This document shows positions 29,294 through 37,249 of a stretch of DNA of 64,000 nt, one piece after another. Both the position numbers and the translations under genes were made by a program. This DNA comes from Wenzhouxiangella limi (GTDB lineage Bacteria; Pseudomonadota; Gammaproteobacteria; Xanthomonadales; Wenzhouxiangellaceae), in assembly GCF_010499265.1 (NCBI RefSeq), contig NZ_JAAGSC010000023.1, positions 124,501-188,500 of the forward strand, given 5' to 3'. Position 1 is the first letter of the stretch. Every line of letters begins with the position of its first letter. The notes beneath the pieces were generated by a model. That model was not told where the DNA came from. It searched no databases and worked only from the letters and a program-made list of their open reading frames with translations.

Positions 29294-29822
29294 GATTCGG
29301 TTTCAGGGGCAGGCTTTTCGAGCACACGACCCGCGCTGGGCCTGGGATCCGGAGTCCGGCGAGGGCGCGCGCCTTCATGGCGGGCGCTTCAATCCCTGTG
29401 GAATGCCGGCCCTGTACCTGTCGCTGACGCCCGAAGGGGCTTGGGCCGAAGGCCAGCAAGCGTTTCCCTTCAAACCTCAGCCCCTGACGATCTGCGCGTA
29501 TCAGATTGACTGCGAGCGCATCGTTGATCTTCGCGATACTGCGGCGCGGGAATCTGCAGGAGTCTCGGGTGAAGACCTAGCCTGTGCCTGGGAAGAGATC
29601 ATGGCCCGCAACGCAGTTCCGCCGACACATGAGCTGGCACGGCAACTGATCGAGACCGGGGTTGCCGGCATTCTCGTGCCAAGCGTCGCGCCGGGCGCAC
29701 CGGATAGAGCCGCCAATTTCGTAGCCTGGCGCTGGAGCCGTAATCATCCGCACCGGATTGAGTGCATTGACGAAGAAGGGCGCCTGGCGGCGCCAGAGGG
29801 CTTGAGCGCTTACTTGCCGTAG
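29238..29822 (+). CDS. RES-domain toxin
   Basis: 194 aa from GTG 29238; GTG 29280 ([20 protein letters not shown]) is equally possible and gives a smaller overlap with the antitoxin. The RES signature is present: the arginine in [23 protein letters not shown], a downstream Glu in EGAWAEGQ, and a late serine. Characterised RES toxins degrade NAD+, stopping growth until the antitoxin recovers. The last four codons (AYLP and stop) lie in DNA that, on the other strand, encodes the end of L31, so the toxin gene terminates inside the repeat arm. Confidence 0.87.
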   Translation: MERPFVPTCRELPSVAIPEIRFQGQAFRAHDPRWAWDPESGEGARLHGGRFNPCGMPALYLSLTPEGAWAEGQQAFPFKPQPLTICAYQIDCERIVDLRDTAARESAGVSGEDLACAWEEIMARNAVPPTHELARQLIETGVAGILVPSVAPGAPDRAANFVAWRWSRNHPHRIECIDEEGRLAAPEGLSAYLP

Positions 29823-30049
29823 CGCTTCTTGAACTTGTCGACGCGGCCGCCGGTGTCCATGATCTTGTGCTTGCCGGTGTAGAAGGGGTGGGACTTGCTG
29901 GAGACTTCCACCTTGACCAGCGGGTATTCCTGGCCTTCGAATTCGATGGTTTCCTTGGTCTGGACGGTCGAGCGGGTCTTGAAGACCAGATCGCTGGACA
30001 GATCCTGGAAAACGACTTCGCGGTAGTTCGGGTGGATATCGGCCTTCAT
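29810..30049 (-). CDS. rpmE2: 50S ribosomal protein L31 type B
   Basis: 79 aa. [16 protein letters not shown], then [21 protein letters not shown] at the end; no CxxC, so this is the zinc-independent type B (RpmE2/YkgM) form. Bacteria often make this form when zinc is short. Its 3' end overlaps the convergent RES toxin gene by 13 bp and is duplicated about 1.1 kb away. A GATAAT -10 stands on the minus strand at 30088-30093. Confidence 0.95.
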   Translation of the reverse strand: MKADIHPNYREVVFQDLSSDLVFKTRSTVQTKETIEFEGQEYPLVKVEVSSKSHPFYTGKHKIMDTGGRVDKFKKRYGK

Positions 30050-30087
30050 GACGGCAAACCTGTGCAGGAGTTCGAAGATAGCCGCGC

Positions 30088-30093
30088 ATTATC
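30088..30093 (-). promoter_or_regulatory. -10 element upstream of rpmE2
   Basis: Minus strand GATAAT about 39 bases before the rpmE2 ATG. No clear Zur-type palindrome could be found by eye in the 225-bp gap between rpmE2 and ggt. Confidence 0.35.
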
Positions 30094-30261
30094 CCGCAGA
30101 CTCTGCCCGGATTCAAGCGATTTGCGCGACGGCTTGTCGAGGATTGTCATGCAGGCGCTGTTCGCAGCGTTGACGTGATGCTGGTGGTCGGCGGCAGACG
30201 CGACAGGCAAAGCCTGCTGCAGCGTCGGCTTCTACGCCGCTGAACCGGAGCACCATCCGCC

Positions 30262-30275
30262 TACAATAGGGGTTA
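30262..30275 (+). promoter_or_regulatory. candidate leaderless promoter of the gamma-glutamyltransferase gene
   Basis: TACAAT at 30262-30267 ends seven bases before ATG 30275, so the predicted first transcribed base is at or beside the A of the ATG. AGGGG between them could instead be a poorly spaced Shine-Dalgarno. Confidence 0.4.
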
Positions 30276-31822
30276 TGGCCAGCTCTCCCCCATCTTGGTC
30301 GTGGCGCATCGCCACCGGGCATTCGCAGACCACCCGCGCGGCGCAGGATGTGCTCGACGACGGCGGCAACGCCGCCGATGCGGCCGTTGCCGCAGCGCTG
30401 GCGGCCAGCCTGGCCGAGCCGCTGCTGTGTTCGCTGGGCGGCGGCGGGCATGCCCTGGTCCAGCGCGACGGCCAGGCGCCGCTGGCGCTGGATTTCTTTG
30501 CCCAGAGCCCGCGTCGACGGCGCAGCGGCGAGCTGGATTTCTACCCCATCGTGGGCAATTTCGGCCCCGACACCCAGGAATTCCACGTCGGCATGGCCTC
30601 GATCGCCACGCCCGGGGTCGTGGCCGGCCTGTTTGCCCTGCACCAGCGCTACGGCAGCCGGCCGATGAGCGAACTGGTTGCCCCCGCCGTAGGCCTGGGT
30701 CGCGACGGGCTGACGCTGAACCGCGTGCAGGCTTTTACCCTGGCCATCCTGGAGCCGATCGTGCGCGCCACCGATCCGGGCGCGCGCGTGTTCGGCCTGG
30801 CCGACCGGACCGCGCCACTGCCGAACGAAGGCGACCCTCTGCAAAATCCCGAGCTGGCCGATTTCCTGGAAGCGCTCGGGCGTGAAGGGCCGGCGCTGTT
30901 CTACCAGGGCGAGGCGGCCCGGCGGCTGGCGCGCGACTCGGTCGAGCAGGGCGGGCACCTGCGGCTGGAAGATCTTTCCGGTTATCGCGCACGCTGGCGC
31001 AGGCCGCTGCGCTGGCGCTACCGGGACGCGGTGCTGTGGTCGACCCCGCCGCCGGCTTTCGGCGGCATCATGCTGGCCCTGGCCTGTCAGCGCCTGGCCC
31101 TGCACTTGGGCCCGCGCCGCGGCGGCTTCGGCTCGCCGGCGCATCTGCAGGCCTTGTGCCTGGCCATGGCCGAGTCCGAAGACCTGCGCACCCGGCTCGA
31201 ACAGCCCGAAATGCTGGCCTCGGATCGCGCCCTGCGCGCGGCGTTTGCCGGCCTGAGTGGCCATGCGCACCAGGTCAGCCGGCGCGGAACCACCCACATC
31301 AGCATCGACGACGGGCGCGGCCTGGCCGTGGCCCTGACCCTGTCCAACGGCGAGGCCTCGGGCTACGTGATTCCAGGCACCGGCATCATCATGAACAACA
31401 TGCTCGGCGAAGAAGACCTCAACCGTTCGGGCTTCCACAACTGGCCGGTCAACCGCCGCCTGGCCTCGATGATGGCGCCGACCATCATCCGCCGCGGCGA
31501 GCACCGCTACCTGCTCGGCAGCGGCGGATCGAACCGCATCCGCACGGCCCTGGCCCAGGTGATCTGCAACCTGATCGATTTCGGCATGGACCTGAGATCC
31601 GCCGTCAACGCCCCGCGCATTCACCTGGAGCGCGGTCATCTGAGCGTGGAGCTGGCCGAGCGCTGGCCGCCCGAAGCCCAGGACTGGCTGATGCAGCACT
31701 TCCGCGACGCCCGCGCCTGGCCCGAACGCAACCTGTTCTTCGGCGGCGTCCACGCCGCCGGCCCCGATTCAGCCGCCGCCGACAGCCGGCGTGGGGGGCA
31801 TGCAGCGGTGGGCGATCGTTGA
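30275..31822 (+). CDS. gamma-glutamyltranspeptidase family protein
   Basis: 515 aa. ATGHSQTTRAAQDVLDDGGNAADAAVAAAL is the family N-terminus; SLGGGGHALVQ, STPPPAFGGIMLAL and the autoprocessing site RRGTTHISIDD (nucleophile the second Thr) follow. LSNGEASGYVIPGTGIIMNNM and GSGGSNRIRTALAQV mark the small subunit. There is no signal peptide, so unlike the periplasmic E. coli enzyme this looks cytoplasmic. It is probably a hydrolase/transferase for gamma-glutamyl compounds; glutathione is the family substrate but is not proven here. It stands alone between rpmE2 and a toxin-antitoxin pair. Confidence 0.9.
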   Translation: MASSPPSWSWRIATGHSQTTRAAQDVLDDGGNAADAAVAAALAASLAEPLLCSLGGGGHALVQRDGQAPLALDFFAQSPRRRRSGELDFYPIVGNFGPDTQEFHVGMASIATPGVVAGLFALHQRYGSRPMSELVAPAVGLGRDGLTLNRVQAFTLAILEPIVRATDPGARVFGLADRTAPLPNEGDPLQNPELADFLEALGREGPALFYQGEAARRLARDSVEQGGHLRLEDLSGYRARWRRPLRWRYRDAVLWSTPPPAFGGIMLALACQRLALHLGPRRGGFGSPAHLQALCLAMAESEDLRTRLEQPEMLASDRALRAAFAGLSGHAHQVSRRGTTHISIDDGRGLAVALTLSNGEASGYVIPGTGIIMNNMLGEEDLNRSGFHNWPVNRRLASMMAPTIIRRGEHRYLLGSGGSNRIRTALAQVICNLIDFGMDLRSAVNAPRIHLERGHLSVELAERWPPEAQDWLMQHFRDARAWPERNLFFGGVHAAGPDSAAADSRRGGHAAVGDR

Positions 31823-31877
31823 CTTCAATCAATCTGCTTAAGTACTATTCAAATCCAATCACGACCGAGGCTCAACC

Positions 31878-32150
31878 ATGGCGAAGACTGACACCCGAGT
31901 GTTGACGGCTCATATACCGGTACCACTGGCGGAAAGGGTTGATGTGATGGCCGAGCGCCTTGAGAGATCGCGCGGCTGGGTCGTCAAGCAGGCGCTGGCC
32001 AGCTGGATTGCGCAGGAGGACGAGCGCGATCGTCTCACGCACATGGCTCTGGCCGACGTTGATGCCGGGCGAGTCATTGATCATGAGACTGTGCTGGAGT
32101 GGGCTGACAGCCTTGGTGCAGATCAGGAGTTGCCGGTACCGCGCAAATGA
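31878..32150 (+). CDS. ribbon-helix-helix (CopG/ParD-like) antitoxin
   Basis: 90 aa. A ribbon strand (TRVLTAHIPVPLAERVDVMA) followed by two helices (RLERSRGWVVKQALASWIAQE) is the RHH fold; the acidic C-terminal part would bind the toxin. The next gene begins inside its stop (ATGA), the usual order antitoxin then toxin. Autorepression of its own promoter (in the 55 bp after ggt) is expected from the family. Confidence 0.88.
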   Translation: MAKTDTRVLTAHIPVPLAERVDVMAERLERSRGWVVKQALASWIAQEDERDRLTHMALADVDAGRVIDHETVLEWADSLGADQELPVPRK

Positions 32151-32422
32151 AACTGTCGTGGAGCAACGAAGCCGTTGCAGACTTGAAACGCCTGCACGAC
32201 TTTCTTGCCGCAGTCAACAAACCCGCCGCAGCCAAGGCTGTGCAGGCGCTCGTCAGAGCACCCGCAGTGTTGCTGGCCAACCCACGCCTTGGGGAACAGC
32301 TGTTTCATTTCGAGCCGCGTGAGGTCCGGCGCATTCTCGTTCGTGAATACGAGCTTCGTTACGAAATTCAGGGCTCGACCATCTATATCTTGCGCCTGTG
32401 GCATACCCGGGAACACCGTTAG
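32147..32422 (+). CDS. RelE/ParE-family toxin
   Basis: 91 aa. MKLSWSNEAVADLKRLHDFL then NPRLGEQLFHFEPREVRRIL and YELRYEIQGSTIYILRLWHTRE matches the ParE/RelE fold, nearer ParE (gyrase poison) because of the R-x-L-x-x-x-x-Y-x-L-x-Y strand pattern and terminal W-H-x-R-E. It partners the RHH protein immediately upstream. Ends one base before the convergent speE stop. Confidence 0.9.
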   Translation: MKLSWSNEAVADLKRLHDFLAAVNKPAAAKAVQALVRAPAVLLANPRLGEQLFHFEPREVRRILVREYELRYEIQGSTIYILRLWHTREHR

Positions 32423-32423
32423 T

Positions 32424-33260
32424 TCAAGGCAGCTGCGTCGCCAACGCCCCCACGTGCACGCCGGGGTTGAAGTAGCGGGTCTGGATGCCACTGGCGGCAA
32501 AGCGCTCGGGGCTGACCGCCTCGATGGTGCCGCCCTTGCGGGCCTGGGTGGCTGACCACCAGCCCGAGGGGTAGCACGGCTGCGGAAAGCCCAGGGTGCG
32601 GATGTCGTCGAAGCCGGCCTGTTCCATGTTGGCGCGGATGCCGCCGATCAGTTTCTGGTGCAGCAGGGGCGATTCGCTCTGCTGGACCAGGATGCCGCCG
32701 GGGGCCAGGGCGGCAAAGCAGTCGGCGATAAAGCCGGGGCCGAACAGGCCTTCGGCCGGGCCGATCGGGTCGGTGGAATCAACGATGATCACATCCACGC
32801 TGCCGGCAGCGATGCTCTTGATATAGGCCAGGCCGTCGTCGAACATCAGCCGCGCGCGCGGGTCGCCGTTGCGCTCGCACAGCTCGGGGAAATGCTGCTC
32901 GGCCAGGCGGGTGACCTGCTCGTCGATCTCGACCTGGGTGACCGACTCGACGCCCTGATGGCCCAGGACTTCGCGCAGCGTTCCACAGTCACCGCCGCCG
33001 ATGATCACCACCTGCTTCGGGTCCGGGTGGCTGAACAGGGCCGGGTGGGTGAGCATCTCGTGGTAAAGGAAGTTGTCCCGGCTGGTCAGCATCACGAAGC
33101 CGTCGATGACCATCAGGTTGCCCCACTGGGTGGTGCGGTAGACGTCGATGGTCTGGAAATCGGTAGTCTCGTGGGCCAGGTGGGCGTCGATACCCCAGGA
33201 AATGGCCGAGCCGGCCTCCTTGCAGACTTCGGTGAACCACTTTTCGTTGGCGGGCAGCAT
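32424..33260 (-). CDS. speE: spermidine synthase
   Basis: 278 aa. Near-complete SpeE pattern: WFTEVCKEAG, TTDFQTIDVYRTTQWGNLMVIDG, the decarboxylated-SAM site VVIIGGGDCGTLREVLGH, VEIDEQV, and DSTDPIGPAEGLF with the catalytic Asp. It transfers aminopropyl groups from decarboxylated SAM to putrescine. It is divergent from speA, which makes agmatine from arginine, so the two belong to the same pathway; agmatine-to-putrescine enzymes are not in the window. Confidence 0.95.
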   Translation of the reverse strand: MLPANEKWFTEVCKEAGSAISWGIDAHLAHETTDFQTIDVYRTTQWGNLMVIDGFVMLTSRDNFLYHEMLTHPALFSHPDPKQVVIIGGGDCGTLREVLGHQGVESVTQVEIDEQVTRLAEQHFPELCERNGDPRARLMFDDGLAYIKSIAAGSVDVIIVDSTDPIGPAEGLFGPGFIADCFAALAPGGILVQQSESPLLHQKLIGGIRANMEQAGFDDIRTLGFPQPCYPSGWWSATQARKGGTIEAVSPERFAASGIQTRYFNPGVHVGALATQLP

Positions 33261-33331
33261 GGCGCGGACTCCGGGGCAGATGCGGGAAGCGGCATCTTAC
33301 CGCGGATGCGGCGTGGCTCATGGTCGGGCGG

Positions 33332-33337
33332 TACAAT
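33332..33337 (+). promoter_or_regulatory. -10 element upstream of speA
   Basis: TACAAT 38 bases before the speA ATG, within the 115-bp divergent speE-speA region. The -35 is not obvious. Confidence 0.4.
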
Positions 33338-33375
33338 CCCGGCTGCTGCCCATCGCGTCATTGTCGAGACCTGCC

Positions 33376-35250
33376 ATGAAGCCCGATCCCGTTGCCGAGG
33401 CCCGACGTCGCTACGCCATGGCGCGCTGGTCGGAGGGATTTTTCGATATCGATGCAGCCGGGCGCCTGCTGGCCCGGCCGAGCCTGGACTCCGGTGAAGG
33501 CGTTGCCCTGGCCGAAGTCGTCGAACAGGCCCGAGCCCAGGGCCTGCGCCTGCCGCTGCTGGTGCGCTTTCCGGAAATCCTGCGCCAGCGCGCCGGTCAG
33601 CTCACACAAGCCTTCGCCCAGGCCATGAAAGAGGCCGACTACCCGGCCGGCTATACCCCGATCTACCCGATCAAGGTCAACCAGCAGGCCACGGTGGTGC
33701 GCACGCTGGCCGGACTGGATGGCTTGGGGCTGGAGGTCGGCAGCAAGCCCGAGCTGATCACCGCCCTGGCCGTCAGCCGACCCGGCACCACCATCATCTG
33801 CAACGGCTACAAGGACGCCGCCTACATCCGCCTGGCCTTAAGCGGGATCAAGCTGGGGCTGATGCCCGTCATCGTGATCGAAAAGCCGGGCGAATGGCCG
33901 TTGATCGAGCGCGAGGCCAATGCGCTTGGCGTGACCCCGACCGTGGGCGTGCGCCTGCGCCTGGCCTCCCTGGGTGCCGGCAACTGGCAAAACACCGGCG
34001 GCGAGCGGGCCAAGTTCGGCCTGGCCGCCAGCCAGCTGCTGGACCTGGTCGAGGCCATGCGCCAATCCGGCTGCCTGGACTGGCTGGGCCTTTTGCATTT
34101 CCACATGGGCTCGCAGATTTCCAACCTGCGCGACATCCAGCGCGGCGTGCGCGAGGCCGGCCGGTATTTCACCGAGCTGAGCGCGGCCGGGGTCAAGGTC
34201 CGCTACCTCGACATCGGCGGCGGTCTGGGCGTGGACTACGAGGGCGGCGGCACGCGCAGCTTCTGCTCGATGAACTACTCGCTGGCGCAGTACGCCCATG
34301 CCATCGTCGCCGGCATTGCCGAGCTGTGCCGCGAGCGCGGGCTGACCCCGCCGCACCTGCTGTCCGAATCCGGCCGCGCCCTGACCGCCCACCACGCCGT
34401 GCTGATCACCAACGTGACCGCCACCGAGCGCCTGCCGCGCACGCCGGGCCGGCCCGGTGAGGACGATCACGCCGTCATTCGCGGGCTGTTCGAGGTCCTC
34501 GGCGGGCTCGACCGACACGAGCCCGAAGAGCTCTTTCTGGAAGCAGAGCATTTGCTCGAGGAAGGTCGAAATCTGTTTTTGTATGGCGACCTCAGCCTGG
34601 CCGACCGGGCGCGGATCGAGCCGCTGTACTACGCGATCCTTGAGGCCGTCGGCACGCGCCTGGACCCGGAGCACCGCCGCCACCGCGAGCTGCGCGACCG
34701 CATCCGCTACCAGCTGTCGGACAAGTACTTCATCAACCTGTCGATCTTCCAGTCGCTGCCCGACATCTGGGCCATCGACCAGGTCTTTCCGATCGTGCCG
34801 CTGGCCCGACTGGACGAAGTCCCGACCGCGCGCGCCGTGCTCGAGGACCTGACCTGCGATTCCGACGGCCGGATCGATCAGTACGTCGATCGCGGCCTGC
34901 TCGAGCCGACCCTGCCGGTGCACGAAATCGCCCCCGGCGAGACTTATCTGCTGGGAATTTTCATGGCCGGCGCCTACCAGGAAACCCTGGGCGACATCCA
35001 CAACCTGTTCGGCGACACCGACAGCGTCGATGTCAGCCTGGACGGCCAGGCCTTGCGCCTGGACAACAACCGCTCCGGTGATTCGGCCGATATGCTGCTG
35101 GCCCTGTGCGGCTACGATCCGCGCGCGCTGATGACGGCCTGCCGGGCCAAGGTCTCGGCGGCCGGGCTGGAACGCGATCAGGCCGAGATGCTGGAACGCC
35201 TGCTGGCCGAGGGACTGTCGGCCTACACCTATCTGGAGACCAAACCATGA
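33376..35250 (+). CDS. speA: biosynthetic arginine decarboxylase
   Basis: 624 aa from ATG 33376; the reading frame extends upstream only as antisense of speE. Alanine racemase-fold PLP domain: YPIKVNQQATVV carries the PLP lysine, then GLEVGSKPELI, CNGYKDAAYIRLAL, LHFHMGSQISN, LDIGGGLGVDYEG, and LLSESGRALTAHHAVL. LPVHEIAPGETYLLGIF and GAYQETLGDIHNLFGD are in the C-terminal half. It decarboxylates arginine to agmatine. Overlaps the next gene by four bases. Confidence 0.95.
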   Translation: MKPDPVAEARRRYAMARWSEGFFDIDAAGRLLARPSLDSGEGVALAEVVEQARAQGLRLPLLVRFPEILRQRAGQLTQAFAQAMKEADYPAGYTPIYPIKVNQQATVVRTLAGLDGLGLEVGSKPELITALAVSRPGTTIICNGYKDAAYIRLALSGIKLGLMPVIVIEKPGEWPLIEREANALGVTPTVGVRLRLASLGAGNWQNTGGERAKFGLAASQLLDLVEAMRQSGCLDWLGLLHFHMGSQISNLRDIQRGVREAGRYFTELSAAGVKVRYLDIGGGLGVDYEGGGTRSFCSMNYSLAQYAHAIVAGIAELCRERGLTPPHLLSESGRALTAHHAVLITNVTATERLPRTPGRPGEDDHAVIRGLFEVLGGLDRHEPEELFLEAEHLLEEGRNLFLYGDLSLADRARIEPLYYAILEAVGTRLDPEHRRHRELRDRIRYQLSDKYFINLSIFQSLPDIWAIDQVFPIVPLARLDEVPTARAVLEDLTCDSDGRIDQYVDRGLLEPTLPVHEIAPGETYLLGIFMAGAYQETLGDIHNLFGDTDSVDVSLDGQALRLDNNRSGDSADMLLALCGYDPRALMTACRAKVSAAGLERDQAEMLERLLAEGLSAYTYLETKP

Positions 35251-36113
35251 GCGAAGCCAATACCGGCTGGATCGGACTCGGCGCCATGGGCTGGCCGATG
35301 GCCGGCCACCTGCATGCCGCCGGGCATTTGAAAGCCGTCTGGAACCGCACCCTGAGCAAGTCCGGCGCTTTTGCCGAGCAGCACCCGGACACGCTCGCCG
35401 CGACCACCCTGACCACGCTGGCCGAGCGCTGCCAGGTCATCATGCTGTGCGTCTCGGCCGATGAGGACCTGGAGGCGGTGGTTGAGGAACTGCTGCCGGC
35501 GCTCAAGCCCGGCCAGGTGCTAGTCGACCACTCCACGGTCAGCCCGGCCACCGCGCGCAAACTGGCAGCCCGGCTGGCCGAGCACGAGGTCGGCTTTATC
35601 GACGCGCCCGTCACCGGCGGGGTCGAGGGCGCGGTCAAGGGCCAGCTCGCGATCATGGCCGGCGGCGACTGGGACACCTTCCAGGCCGTCCAGCCGCAGC
35701 TCTCGGCCTACGCCCGGGTCACCCATCACCTGGGTCATGCCGGCAGCGGGCAGTCGGCCAAGGCGGTCAACCAGCTCATGGTCTCCGGCATCGCCGAGGC
35801 GGTGTGCGAGGCCCTGGCCCTGATGGACAAGCTGGACCTGCCGCGCGAGCACATGCTCGAGCTGCTCTCCGGCGGAGCGGCCAACAGCTGGTTTCTGGAA
35901 AAACGCGGCCGCACCATGCTGGCCGACGAGTTCGACGTCGGCTTCGCCCCGGCGCTGCTGCTGAAAGACCTCAAGATCTGCCGCAGCCTGTGCGAAGAGG
36001 CGGATTTCGACTCCAGCGTGGTACGTCAGGCGATTGCCGACTACGGCCAACTCGTCGCGCAGGGCGAGCCAGGCAAGGATATCTCCGCCCTGATCCGGCT
36101 GAAGCGGCAGTAG
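35247..36113 (+). CDS. NAD(P)-dependent beta-hydroxyacid dehydrogenase (3-hydroxyisobutyrate dehydrogenase family)
   Basis: 288 aa from the ATG that overlaps the speA stop (ATGA). Rossmann GWIGLGAMGWPMAGHL, catalytic VDHSTVSPATARKLA, IDAPVTGGVEGA, and GHAGSGQSAKAVNQL with the conserved lysine. The family reduces or oxidises 3-hydroxyisobutyrate, tartronate semialdehyde, glyoxylate or succinic semialdehyde; I cannot choose among them. Coupling to speA is notable because no polyamine-pathway role is known for this family; a semialdehyde from polyamine catabolism is one conceivable substrate (inference only). Confidence 0.87.
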   Translation: MSEANTGWIGLGAMGWPMAGHLHAAGHLKAVWNRTLSKSGAFAEQHPDTLAATTLTTLAERCQVIMLCVSADEDLEAVVEELLPALKPGQVLVDHSTVSPATARKLAARLAEHEVGFIDAPVTGGVEGAVKGQLAIMAGGDWDTFQAVQPQLSAYARVTHHLGHAGSGQSAKAVNQLMVSGIAEAVCEALALMDKLDLPREHMLELLSGGAANSWFLEKRGRTMLADEFDVGFAPALLLKDLKICRSLCEEADFDSSVVRQAIADYGQLVAQGEPGKDISALIRLKRQ

Positions 36114-36126
36114 GTCTGGCTGGAAC

Positions 36127-36144
36127 CGGCGGCCTCAGCCGCCG
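36127..36144 (+). terminator. hairpin between convergent dehydrogenase and moaA genes
   Basis: CGGCGGC-CTCA-GCCGCCG forms a 7-bp stem with a 4-nt loop, 14 bases after the dehydrogenase stop and covering the moaA stop. No T-run follows, so termination efficiency is uncertain. Confidence 0.4.
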
Positions 36145-37175
36145 ATGTAGTACATCTCGATCTTCTCGCGCTCGCCGCTGAGCTGGGTGCGCATTTCGCT
36201 GTAGCGGTCGCTGCGCTTGCGCCAGATGCCGTCGATGATCTGACCCAGGGTGGCGTCGTCGACGCCTTCGCGCAGCGGGCCGCGCAGGTCGGTGCCCTTG
36301 TTGGCGAACAGGCAGGTATACAGGCTGCCTTCCGAGGACAGCCGGGCGCGGGTGCAGTCGCCGCAAAATGGCTGGGTGACCGAACTGATGAAACCGATCT
36401 CGCCCTGGCCGTCGGCGTAACGATAGCGTTGCGCGACTTCGCCCCGGTAGTTGGCGTCCAGCGGCTCCATCGGCCAGCGCTGTTCGATGCGCTCGAGCAG
36501 TTCGGCCGAGGGCACGAGCTGGTTCTCGTCCCAGTCGTTGAGCGTGCCAACGTCCATGAACTCGATGAAGCGCACCACCACGCCGGTGCCGCGAAAGCGC
36601 TCGAGCAGGTTGTGCACGGTCTCGTCGTTGACGCCGCGCTGGATCACGGTGTTGATCTTGACCGGGGTCAGACCGGCCTCGACCGCGGCATCGATGCCGT
36701 CGAGCACCTGTTCGGGGCTGCCGCGTCCACCGCTGAGCATCCGGAAGATGTCGGGATCCAGCGAATCGAAGCTGACCGTGACCCGGTCCAGGCCGGCGGC
36801 CTTGAGGGCGGCGGCGTGCTGCGGCAGCATGATGCCGTTGGTGGTCAGGGCCAGGTCCTCGACGCCGTCGATCAGGCTGAGCTCGCCGACCAGGTCGACC
36901 AGGTCGCGGCGCAACAGCGGTTCGCCGCCGGTCAGGCGCAGCTTGGTCACGCCGCGCTCGACGAACAGCCGCGACAGGCGCACGATCTCGGCAAACGACA
37001 GGCGCTCGCTCTTGTGCAGAAACTGGAAGTGCCGGTCGTACTTGTCTTCGGGCATGCAGTAGGGGCAACGGAAGTTGCACCGATCCATCACCGAGATGCG
37101 CAGATCGCGCAACGGGCGCCGACGGGTATCGGTCAGCACGCGCAGCTTCAGCACGTTCTGGTCTTGTTCAGTCAT
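36135..37175 (-). CDS. moaA: GTP 3',8-cyclase (molybdenum cofactor biosynthesis)
   Basis: 346 aa. N-terminal radical SAM cluster CNFRCPYC in SVMDRCNFRCPYCMPEDKY, LRLTGGEPLLRRDL, LTTNGIMLP, and the second 4Fe-4S cluster CGDC-x13-C (FCGDCTRARLSSEGSLYTC). The chain ends in IGG, the conserved C-terminal double glycine needed for activity. It converts GTP to 3',8-cyclo-GTP, the first step to molybdopterin. No other moa gene is nearby. Confidence 0.96.
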   Translation of the reverse strand: MTEQDQNVLKLRVLTDTRRRPLRDLRISVMDRCNFRCPYCMPEDKYDRHFQFLHKSERLSFAEIVRLSRLFVERGVTKLRLTGGEPLLRRDLVDLVGELSLIDGVEDLALTTNGIMLPQHAAALKAAGLDRVTVSFDSLDPDIFRMLSGGRGSPEQVLDGIDAAVEAGLTPVKINTVIQRGVNDETVHNLLERFRGTGVVVRFIEFMDVGTLNDWDENQLVPSAELLERIEQRWPMEPLDANYRGEVAQRYRYADGQGEIGFISSVTQPFCGDCTRARLSSEGSLYTCLFANKGTDLRGPLREGVDDATLGQIIDGIWRKRSDRYSEMRTQLSGEREKIEMYYIGG

Positions 37176-37249
37176 TCCCGAACTCTTTCTCTCTCATCCG
37201 ACCGACTAGGTTACTCTGCCGCGCAACGAAATTCCAGACCGATTTAGTC

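Larger units (their letters stand above)
28710..29909. mobile_element. toxin-antitoxin cassette bracketed by direct repeats of the rpmE2 3' end
   Basis: Left arm 28710-28814 and right arm 29808-29909 are ~100-bp direct repeats; the right arm is part of the intact rpmE2. The only genes between are the antitoxin and RES toxin. An element that inserted in a gene's 3' end and carried a replacement 3' end would leave this pattern, as would a recombinational duplication. No integrase or transposase is present, so mobility would need to be provided in trans or has been lost. Confidence 0.55.
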
